Positions 39,086-44,645 of a stretch of 44,645 bases of DNA are shown here, one piece after another. This DNA is from Streptomyces sp. NRRL S-87 (GTDB taxonomy: Bacteria; Actinomycetota; Actinomycetes; Streptomycetales; Streptomycetaceae). The notes under the pieces were generated by a model. It made no database searches. It had not been told where the DNA came from and was given only the letters and a program-made list of their open reading frames with translations. The DNA lies in contig NZ_JOGB01000056.1 of assembly GCF_000719335.1 (NCBI RefSeq), positions 1 to 44,645 on the forward strand, given 5' to 3'. Each line of letters opens with the position of its first letter. Position 1 is the stretch's first letter. Made by a program: the position numbers and the translations under genes.

Positions 39086-41059
39086 TTACCGCTTGAGGAT
39101 CGGGGAGCCGAGGGCGAGGACGCCGTCCTCGCACTGTTCGGTGCTGATGCGCAGGCGCAGCCGGTTCTCGACGTTCAGGTCGAGCTCCTTCGGCTTGCCG
39201 AGTTCGAGCTCCTCCGCGAAGAGCGACTCGCCGTCCGCCGTGATGGTCAGCCGGCCGCTGCTCTTCTTGGAGTCGTCCTCGATGCCCGCGGTCAGCTGGA
39301 GCTTCTTCCACGACCTGTCGAGGTCGAACTCGATGGCGTAGCCGTTGCAGTCCGGCGCGACGAACGCGTCCGCGTGCCGCTGCGTGTTGATCTTCACGGC
39401 TCTGACCTCGTACCCCTCCATCCCACTGACCAGCGGGAACGTGGTCAGCGACGTCTGGGTGGCGTCGTCCGGGATGCCGGGCGTTGCGGAGGCGCCCGCG
39501 GTCGGGTCCCCGGACGGGTCCTGGGTCTCCTCCTCGGTGGCGTCCGGGGTGGGGGTGGGCGTGGACTCCTGCGTGGCCGGCGCGCTGCTGGCGACCGGAC
39601 CGCCCTCCGCGTCCGCGCGGTTGCCGCCGTCCCCCGTGCGGTCACCCAGGTACTTCGCACCGACCACCGCGCCCGCCGCGATGAGGACCACGGCCACCGC
39701 CGCGGCCACCAGCACCGGTCCGCGGCGCTTCCTCCGGCGGGACGGCGCCGGGGGCGCGCCCTCGGGGGTGGTGACGACCGCGGTGGGCGGGTACGCGGGA
39801 CCGCCCGGCGCGGTCGGCGGGCCCTGTGAGGGGGGCGTGCCCTGTGACGGGGGCGTGCCCTGTGAGGGGGGCGTGCCCTGCGACGTCGGCAGTCCCTGAG
39901 AGGGAGGCGGGCCGAAGACGCCGAGGGGTACGGGTGGGGGTGTAGGGACGGACGCGGGCGGGGCGTCGGCGGCCGTCGGTGGGGCGTCCGCGAGGGTCGG
40001 CCGGTGCGGGGCGCCCGTGGTCGGCGGGTCGTGCGGGTCGTGCGGGTCGTGCGGGGCGTGCGGGGCGTCCGTGACGGGTGGCGGGGGCGCAGCCGGCCTT
40101 GGCGGCACGGTGGGCGCGGACGCCGGCCTCGGCGGGGCGTCCTGGACGCGCTGCGAGGTGGTGGCCGTCGTGGAGACCACCCCGTGGCGGACGTCCTTCA
40201 CCCACGCCGACAGGTTCAGCGGCCGCGCCGCGGGGTCGGCCGCGGCGATCGCGGTGACCCGCTCCCGCTGCTCCGGGGCGAGCGCCGCCAGGGCCGGCAG
40301 CGCGGCGAGGGCCGATGCCAGCTGCTCCGGGGCGGGGGGCGGGGACTGCCCGCTGAGCAGGAAGTACGCGATCGCCCCGAAGGCGTACCGGTCCGTGCCC
40401 GGGGTCCGCTTCCCGTCGAAGACCTCGGGTGCCGCGTAGCCCGGGGTGAACCAGACCTCCGCCGTCTGGTGGTCGGCGGTCAGCTTGCTGAGCCCGAAGT
40501 CCACCAGGGTGGCCTGCCCGTGCCCGTCCACCATCACGTTGCCGGGGGACAGGTCCCCGTGGATGACCTGCCGGCCGGACGGGGTGGCCTTGCCCGAGTG
40601 CAGCCAGTCCAGTACGTCGGCCAGCTGCTCCAGGGTCCGCATCACCTCGCGCCGCTCGGCGGCGGCGGCCAGGGTCCGTTCGGCGCGCCAGTCGCGCAGG
40701 TCGAGGCCGTCCACGTGGTTCATGACCAGGACCAGCGCGCGGCCGCTCAGGGTTGCGGACTCGCCGGGGCGGTGGATGGGCGGGCCCTCGAAGTGCTCGC
40801 GCACCCCGACCACCCCGGGCCGGTGCACGAAGCGGAGCAGCTCCGCCTGCTCGTTCCACTTCCGGCTGACGCGTTCGAAGACCTCGGGCGTGATCGTGGT
40901 CTTCGAGTCGAGGACCTTGACCACCACCGGCTCGCTGCCGCCGGCCAGTTCGATCTCGGCCAGGTAGAGCACGGCCTCTCCGCCGCGCCCGATGGAGCGT
41001 AAGAGCCGGTACCGGTCCGGCGCGGAGTCCGGTCCGATGTGCAGGTTCGTGCTGGTCAC
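39086..41059 (-). CDS. Membrane Ser/Thr protein kinase with external NPCBM-like domain
   Basis: This is a PknB-class receptor-like kinase (657 aa, GTG 41059 behind a GGGGGGAC run). The kinase domain spans about 16-280, with glycine loop IGRGGEAVLY, Lys48 in VVVKVL, and catalytic loop HGDLSPGN (Asp169), an HGD instead of HRD. VDFG follows at 186-189, then PGYAAPEVF. A 150-residue Pro-rich linker contains near-identical PPSQGT repeats (about 385-414) and HDP repeats. One membrane helix lies at about 448-470. The external Thr/Pro stalk is followed by a C-terminal domain (about 540-657) resembling NPCBM carbohydrate-binding modules, with two cysteines. It may sense a cell-wall glycan; that is inference from domains. 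PASTA repeats are absent. Confidence 0.87.
   Translation of the reverse strand: MTSTNLHIGPDSAPDRYRLLRSIGRGGEAVLYLAEIELAGGSEPVVVKVLDSKTTITPEVFERVSRKWNEQAELLRFVHRPGVVGVREHFEGPPIHRPGESATLSGRALVLVMNHVDGLDLRDWRAERTLAAAAERREVMRTLEQLADVLDWLHSGKATPSGRQVIHGDLSPGNVMVDGHGQATLVDFGLSKLTADHQTAEVWFTPGYAAPEVFDGKRTPGTDRYAFGAIAYFLLSGQSPPPAPEQLASALAALPALAALAPEQRERVTAIAAADPAARPLNLSAWVKDVRHGVVSTTATTSQRVQDAPPRPASAPTVPPRPAAPPPPVTDAPHAPHDPHDPHDPPTTGAPHRPTLADAPPTAADAPPASVPTPPPVPLGVFGPPPSQGLPTSQGTPPSQGTPPSQGTPPSQGPPTAPGGPAYPPTAVVTTPEGAPPAPSRRRKRRGPVLVAAAVAVVLIAAGAVVGAKYLGDRTGDGGNRADAEGGPVASSAPATQESTPTPTPDATEEETQDPSGDPTAGASATPGIPDDATQTSLTTFPLVSGMEGYEVRAVKINTQRHADAFVAPDCNGYAIEFDLDRSWKKLQLTAGIEDDSKKSSGRLTITADGESLFAEELELGKPKELDLNVENRLRLRISTEQCEDGVLALGSPILKR
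39822..39893. repeat. 18-nt coding minisatellite in the kinase linker
   Basis: Four 18-nt units start at 39822, 39840, 39858 and 39876 (the last degenerate). On the minus strand they encode PPSQGT repeats in the proline-rich linker. In-frame copy changes would alter linker length. Confidence 0.8.
40026..40070. repeat. 9-nt coding repeat in the kinase linker
   Basis: Three GGGTCGTGC units followed by two GGGGCGTGC-like units encode the His-Asp-Pro / His-Ala-Pro run of the linker on the minus strand. Confidence 0.75.
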
Positions 41060-41094
41060 TGTCCCCCCAGCGCTGTCGTGTCGAGTGCGGATCA

Positions 41095-41123
41095 GCTTCC
41101 CGTGGGGCTCGCGATCCGGTCAA
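41095..41123 (-). promoter_or_regulatory. Possible promoter of the kinase gene
   Basis: On the minus strand TTGACC (41123-41118) is followed after 17-18 nt by a weak -10 such as GAAGCT. This would give a leader of roughly 30 nt to GTG 41059. The -10 is poor, so confidence is low. Confidence 0.35.
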
Positions 41124-41170
41124 GCCGCGTTGGGGGAAGGGGCGTTGAGGATCTTGCGGGTTACTCCTTA

Positions 41171-41270
41171 CGGGTGATGTGGGGCGTGCGGTTCACGGGT
41201 GGTGCGGGGTGTGCGGTTCACGGGTGGTGCGGGGCGTGCGGTTCACGGGTGGTGCGGGGTGTGCGGTGTG
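41171..41270. repeat. Four-copy 25-nt tandem repeat spanning the GNAT stop codon
   Basis: Units begin at 41171, 41196, 41221 and 41246, each starting CGGGTG and the first three ending GCGGTTCA. Each intact unit supplies TGA on the minus strand through TTCA. The stop of the GNAT gene (41243-41245) is inside the third copy, so the last residues TPHTPHHP are repeat-encoded. Confidence 0.85.
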
Positions 41271-41911
41271 AGGATGCACAGCCGGGCGCGCTTGGCCGGC
41301 AGATACACCTCGGGGAGGTCGATCTCCGGCAGCTCGATCTCCGGCCCGGCCTCGAACCCGAGGCGCGTGAGCAGTGCGACGGCCCTGTCGTCCGCCGCGT
41401 CCGGTTCGGCGACCACCCGGGCCCTGCCGCCGGACAGGGCGAACTCCAGCAGGACCCGCATCAGCCGCACGCTGAATCCGGACACCGCCGGCCCCTCGGC
41501 CGGAGCCAGCAGGATGTGCATGCCGATGTCCCCGGGCAGCACGTCGTAGCACTCGCTGATCCGGTCCTCGGCGGGGTCGTACGTCTGGAACAGCGCGACC
41601 GGCCGCCCGTCCAGGCGTACCAGGAAGGCGTGGTGCGTGGTGCGCCGGTCGACGTCCTCGTAGATCTCACGGACGAGGTCGGGGCCCGCCCCTCCCATGC
41701 CCCAGAAGCGGGCCCGCTCCTGGGTGACCCAGCCGTGCACCAGCGGGCTGTCCACGGCCGGGTCGAGCGGGGTGACCGTGAGGGGGCCGAGGCCCTCGGC
41801 GTCCTTGGTGAACACGGGCGGGCGGGGGGAGACGGGGGCTCCGGGCGGGGCTCCGGGCGGGGCGGTGTGCGGGGTGGTGTGCGGGGCGCCGGGCGTGGAA
41901 GGCGAGGTCAC
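41243..41911 (-). CDS. GNAT acyltransferase of the siderophore (IucB/AlcB-like) type
   Basis: The protein has 222 aa and starts at GTG 41911, overlapping the acylase stop by 4 nt. An N-terminal Pro/Gly-rich tail of about 35 residues precedes the fold. VHGWVTQERARFWGM is the opening motif of the Acetyltransf_8 (RhbD/IucB-like) group, which acylates hydroxylamines in hydroxamate siderophore synthesis. It continues with VALFQTYDPAEDRISECYDV, GDIGMHILLAPAEGP and the acyl-CoA-binding and helix region RLMRVLLEFALSGGRARVVAEPDAADDRAVALLTRLGF. Co-transcription with an acylase under an iron box supports a siderophore role. The acyl group transferred is unknown. The C-terminus ends within a tandem repeat. 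Confidence 0.85.
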   Translation of the reverse strand: MTSPSTPGAPHTTPHTAPPGAPPGAPVSPRPPVFTKDAEGLGPLTVTPLDPAVDSPLVHGWVTQERARFWGMGGAGPDLVREIYEDVDRRTTHHAFLVRLDGRPVALFQTYDPAEDRISECYDVLPGDIGMHILLAPAEGPAVSGFSVRLMRVLLEFALSGGRARVVAEPDAADDRAVALLTRLGFEAGPEIELPEIDLPEVYLPAKRARLCILTPHTPHHP

Positions 41912-44136
41912 GGGCTCTCCTTCTCGAGTCGGGACCAGTCGGTCACCACGGGTACGAGTTCACCGCGCGCCCACGGGGCCAGCTGGTCGCGGTGGTGGGG
42001 CCGGCCCGGGACGCCGTCCGCGCCGAGCGGGACGGCCCAGCGGCTGTCCTCGCGGCGGGCCAGGTCCCAGACGTAGCGGGCGGCCGGGCCGCGGAAGACG
42101 AGGTCGGTGGCACCGGGGACGGAGGACGTGGCCAGCACGCAGTCGTGGTCGCCGCCCAGGCCCGGCCACTGCGCGTCCGGGTCGGGCAGGGCCTGCCACG
42201 GCACCAGGCGGTGCGCGTCGGCCCAGACACCGGACGGCGGTTGGGCGGCGACCGCCTCCAGCGCGGCCCGAACGTGCTCGATCCGGTCCACCGCGGTGAG
42301 CAGGTCGCTGGTCAGCAGGCCTTCCAGGGCGTAGCCGATCCGCGGGACGAGGTGCAGCCACGGGTGGAACACCTCGGGCCCGCCGGGCGCGTCGGCCAGC
42401 CCCGCGAACGCCGGGTCGGCGGCGAGCGCGCGTACCACGGCGGTGCGCAGGGCGGCGAAGAGCAGGGCCTCGGCGCTGTCGGCTGCCATGTGACGGTCCC
42501 AGCCCAACAGGCGCTCGCGCAGCGCCCCGGCCGCGGGGGAGAGTCCGTCGAGGTCCTTGGTGAGGGCCAACAGGGCCTCGGCGGAGGCGATCCGGGTGTC
42601 CATGTGGATGTCGGCCATGCCGTCCGACGTCCAGTGGTCGGAGCCGCTGAGCAGGTCCCGGATCCGGTTCGCCCGGTGCGGCGGGGCGAACTCGACGCCC
42701 AACGGGCTGGCGATGCCACGGGCGTTGGCCATGACGGCGAAGCCCTGGACCGGCTCGGTGGGCATCGGCGCCCAGCCCCGCCACTCGTGGCCCGGCTCCC
42801 AAGCGGGCACCAGGCGGAGCTGGTTGGACCGGTCGCGCACCGGTACGGCGCCGGCGACGCGGTGCAGGAGACCGCCCGCGGTGTCCGCCGCGTGGACGAC
42901 GTTGACCGGCTCGGCCCACAGGTCGGCGGCGCGGTCGACGTCCGCGACGGTACGGGCGCGCAGCAGCGCGGGCAGGGCCGCGAAGCCGAGTTCGGCGCGG
43001 ACCCGGGGCGGGTAGCGCAGGCTCACGGCGGGCTCGAAGGGGGTCGCGGTGGTGGTGCTGGTGGTGGTGCTGGTGGTGGTGCTGGTGGTGGTCCTGGTGG
43101 TGGTCCTGGTCCTGGTGTCGGTGGGGATGCTGGTTTTGGGAGGGCTGGTGGTTTCGGTGGGGCTGCTGGTGCCGGTAGGGCTGGTGCTGGTCGGTGCGGC
43201 GTGCTCCCACTCCCACGGGGCGGCCTCCGGGCCCTGGAGCACCACGGGCCCGCGCGCCGTCTCCACGACCTCGACCGTGACGGGCTCCCCACCCGCCAGC
43301 TCGATGGTCTCGGTGTGGTGCTGCACGCTCTCCCAGCGCCCGTCCGGCCCGAGCGCCTCCACCAGCGATCCCGACCGGCGCAGTCGTTCCCGGTAGAGGT
43401 CCTGGTAGTCGGCCATGGCGTTGGTGATGGCCCAGGCGGCGGTGCCGGTGTGGCCGAAGTGGGCGAGGCCGGGGACGCCCGGGACCGCCAGGCCCACGAC
43501 GTCGTACTCGGGGCAGGCGAGCCGGATCTGCTGGTAGACGCCCGGGTCCTCGATGAAGCGGTGCGGGTCGCCCGCGATGATCGCCGACCCGGTGGCGGTG
43601 CGGTCGCCGGGTACCAGCCAGCCGTTGCTGCCGGAGGTGCCGGGCCCGTCGGTGGCGAAGAGGGTGGCCGACTCCTCGCCGAGGGCGAGGGCGACCCGCT
43701 CACGCCAGAGCTTCGTCGGGAAACCGGCGAAGAGGATGTGGGTGGACAGCCAGATGCCCAGCGGTACCCACGGTTCCCACGGGCGGTGCGTCAGCCCGGT
43801 GCGCGCGAAGCGGGGGTCTCGGGCCTCGCCGCGGGCCATGCCCGCGTTGACGCCGTCGACGTAGGCCCGTACCCAGGCGGCGGTCTCCCCGTCGAGGGCC
43901 TCGAAGCAGCGGCGGGCGGTGTCGTCGAGCCGGGTGCGCCGGGCGAAGCGGTCCCAGTCGACGGCCTCCGCCCCGAGGAAGGCGGCCGTGGTGCCCTGCG
44001 AGCGGCGGCGCTCCACCTCCAGCTGCCAGCCGCGGTCGGACGCCGTCACGCGCCCTTGGAGGAAGGCCAGTTCGGTGGGGCCGGACGCGCGCAGATGCGG
44101 GATGCCCCAGGCGTCCCGGTAGACCTCGGTACTCAC
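41908..44136 (-). CDS. Cytoplasmic penicillin-acylase-like Ntn hydrolase under iron control
   Basis: This is an N-terminal-nucleophile amidase of the S45 family (742 aa, GTG 44136 with GGGGAG upstream). It should self-cleave before Ser170 in GTSGSNGWLV; the family then uses the free Ser amine for amide hydrolysis or acyl transfer. VYRDAWGIPHLRA, DPHRFIEDPGVYQQIRL and GVPGLAHFGHTGTAAWAITN are S45 landmarks. There is no signal peptide, unlike secreted penicillin G acylases, so it acts in the cytoplasm. A Thr/Ser/Pro-rich insert (about 314-366) is encoded by a 12-nt repeat. With the GNAT it may exchange or remove acyl groups on siderophores. I recall a desG/desH pair of this kind reported near desferrioxamine work, not verified here. 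Confidence 0.87.
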   Translation of the reverse strand: MSTEVYRDAWGIPHLRASGPTELAFLQGRVTASDRGWQLEVERRRSQGTTAAFLGAEAVDWDRFARRTRLDDTARRCFEALDGETAAWVRAYVDGVNAGMARGEARDPRFARTGLTHRPWEPWVPLGIWLSTHILFAGFPTKLWRERVALALGEESATLFATDGPGTSGSNGWLVPGDRTATGSAIIAGDPHRFIEDPGVYQQIRLACPEYDVVGLAVPGVPGLAHFGHTGTAAWAITNAMADYQDLYRERLRRSGSLVEALGPDGRWESVQHHTETIELAGGEPVTVEVVETARGPVVLQGPEAAPWEWEHAAPTSTSPTGTSSPTETTSPPKTSIPTDTRTRTTTRTTTSTTTSTTTSTTTATPFEPAVSLRYPPRVRAELGFAALPALLRARTVADVDRAADLWAEPVNVVHAADTAGGLLHRVAGAVPVRDRSNQLRLVPAWEPGHEWRGWAPMPTEPVQGFAVMANARGIASPLGVEFAPPHRANRIRDLLSGSDHWTSDGMADIHMDTRIASAEALLALTKDLDGLSPAAGALRERLLGWDRHMAADSAEALLFAALRTAVVRALAADPAFAGLADAPGGPEVFHPWLHLVPRIGYALEGLLTSDLLTAVDRIEHVRAALEAVAAQPPSGVWADAHRLVPWQALPDPDAQWPGLGGDHDCVLATSSVPGATDLVFRGPAARYVWDLARREDSRWAVPLGADGVPGRPHHRDQLAPWARGELVPVVTDWSRLEKESP
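43048..43107. repeat. 12-nt coding minisatellite in the acylase gene
   Basis: Five units GGTGGTGGTGCT / GGTGGTGGTCCT start at 43048, 43060, 43072, 43084 and 43096. On the minus strand they encode the Ser-Thr-Thr-Thr / Arg-Thr-Thr-Thr run inside the acylase. Confidence 0.88.
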
Positions 44137-44153
44137 ACTGCTCCCCGGGGTGG

Positions 44154-44172
44154 TTAGGTTAGGCTCGCCTAA
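44154..44172 (-). promoter_or_regulatory. Iron box (DmdR/IdeR operator) of the acylase-GNAT operon
   Basis: TTAGGTTAGGCTCGCCTAA is very close to the DmdR1/IdeR/DtxR consensus TTAGGTTAGGCTAACCTAA. It lies 18-36 nt upstream of the acylase start codon. A -10-like TATAGT (44177-44172, minus strand) abuts it, so bound iron-loaded repressor would block transcription and low iron would induce the operon. Confidence 0.88.
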
Positions 44173-44186
44173 CTATAGACGCATGC

Positions 44187-44219
44187 GGGGTGGGGTGTGG
44201 GTGGGGGTGTGGGTGTGGG
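44187..44219 (+). other. G-run cluster, candidate G-quadruplex upstream of the iron box
   Basis: Six runs of three to five G separated by T or TGT occur in 33 bases on the + strand. They lie between the PPOX gene's stop and the iron box. The + strand is the template for both flanking genes. Confidence 0.6.
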
Positions 44220-44226
44220 TGATGGC

Positions 44227-44645
44227 CTATTGGGCTGTGCCGGCCAGTAGCCAGCGTCGGACGGGCACTTCGAGGAGGACCCGGCGGTCCTCGGGGCGTC
44301 TCGCGCCTACGTCCCATCCGTACTTCTCCCGGAACGCCGTTACTACCGGGGCGGGGAAGCCGTCGTCGTCGCTGTGCAGGACGGCCACGCCCTCCGCCAC
44401 GACCGGGAACCGGCCGTCCTCCAGTGCCAGGGAGACGCGCGGCTCGGCCCGGACGTTGCGGACCTTGACCGACCCCGCGTCCGCGCCGATCCACCAGGTG
44501 CCGTCGGCGTACACGAACCAGACGGGGGTCACGTGCGCGGAGCCGTCGGGGCGCACGGTGCAGAGCCAGACGTTCCGCTCCTCGGCCAGGCGGGCGAGGA
44601 TGTCGGGGCTGGGGCTGGGGCTGGGGCTGGGGCTGGGGCTGGGGC
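44227..44645 (-). CDS. PPOX-fold (pyridoxamine 5'-phosphate oxidase-like) protein, 5' end outside window
   Basis: This gene is partial: it enters from the right edge and ends at 44227. About 139 residues are visible. It starts with a (Ser-Pro)n run encoded by the hexamer repeat, then DILARLAEERNVWLCTVRPDGSAHVTPVWFVYADGTWWIGADAGSVKVRNVRAEPRVSLALED. This is the split-barrel flavin or F420-binding fold typical of actinobacterial PPOX-class proteins. The C-terminus is VPVRRWLLAGTAQ. It is transcribed towards the acylase operon and could be read through into it, although the iron box lies between. The substrate is unknown. Confidence 0.75.
   Translation of the reverse strand, partial: PSPSPSPSPSPSPDILARLAEERNVWLCTVRPDGSAHVTPVWFVYADGTWWIGADAGSVKVRNVRAEPRVSLALEDGRFPVVAEGVAVLHSDDDGFPAPVVTAFREKYGWDVGARRPEDRRVLLEVPVRRWLLAGTAQ
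44605..44645. repeat. Hexanucleotide GGGGCT repeat running off the window
   Basis: Almost seven uninterrupted GGGGCT units reach the last base. On the minus strand they encode alternating Ser-Pro at the N-terminus of the PPOX-like protein. The full array length is unknown. Confidence 0.9.

Noticed and set aside
41171..41270. Possible CRISPR array
   Set aside because: The 25-nt units are directly adjacent with no unique spacers, and no cas gene is nearby. It is a tandem repeat.
41908..44136. Secreted penicillin G acylase used in resistance or catabolism of beta-lactams
   Set aside because: There is no signal peptide and the gene is under an iron box with a siderophore-type acyltransferase, so beta-lactam turnover is not the likely role.

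Overview
The window is high-GC actinobacterial chromosome and looks like Streptomyces. Coding is dense, starts are often GTG, and neighbouring genes frequently overlap by 4 nt. It carries Streptomyces hallmarks: a SARP/AfsR-type regulator, an XRE + DUF397 pair, a RmdB-like GGDEF-EAL protein, long S8 subtilases and secreted FG-GAP proteins. The core gene order (peptide ABC transporter, cysteine desulfurase, amidase, mnmA, MetE-like, ligA, rmdB, gatC-gatA-gatB) resembles, from memory, the SCO5476-SCO5501 part of the S. coelicolor core. No alignment was run.

Layout. 1-577: no convincing gene, probably the leader of the first operon. 578-6783: oligopeptide/dipeptide ABC importer (permease, lipoprotein, permease, two ATPases), with a hairpin after the lipoprotein gene and a strong terminator after the last ATPase. 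6873-9806: TRIC-like channel, MFS exporter and acyl-CoA thioesterase-like protein. 10198-16748: cysteine desulfurase and the tRNA 2-thiolase mnmA, which together would supply s2U34. They are separated by a secreted Cys-containing protein, an I36 peptidase inhibitor, a short SARP/NB-ARC regulator and a peptidoglycan amidase. 16837-17168: ribbon-helix-helix antitoxin followed by what looks like the truncated start of a PIN toxin. 17260-22151: secreted FG-GAP protein and a convergent 1116-residue subtilase. 22396-24532: AraC/DJ-1 regulator divergent from a quinone-oxidoreductase-like gene across a palindromic operator. 24591-26335: HATPase, XRE/DUF5753 and DUF397 trio. 26371-30261: SDR, MetE-like and ligA. 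30588-35201: rmdB and a second FG-GAP/VCBS protein. 35332-38893: gatCAB with a small membrane protein between gatA and gatB. 39086-41059: membrane Ser/Thr kinase with an external NPCBM-like domain. 41243-44136: two-gene operon (GNAT of the siderophore acyltransferase type and a cytoplasmic penicillin-acylase-like Ntn hydrolase) behind a near-consensus iron box. 44227 to the window end: partial PPOX-fold gene.

The most notable parts are the iron-box-controlled acylase/acyltransferase pair, likely connected with hydroxamate siderophores, and the unusual density of unrelated tandem repeats in the last 5.7 kb. Also of interest are the regulator/oxidoreductase operator, the XRE-DUF397-HATPase module with its TGACTCA palindrome, and the decayed toxin next to an intact antitoxin. 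No tRNA, rRNA, CRISPR array, insertion sequence or prophage was recognised.
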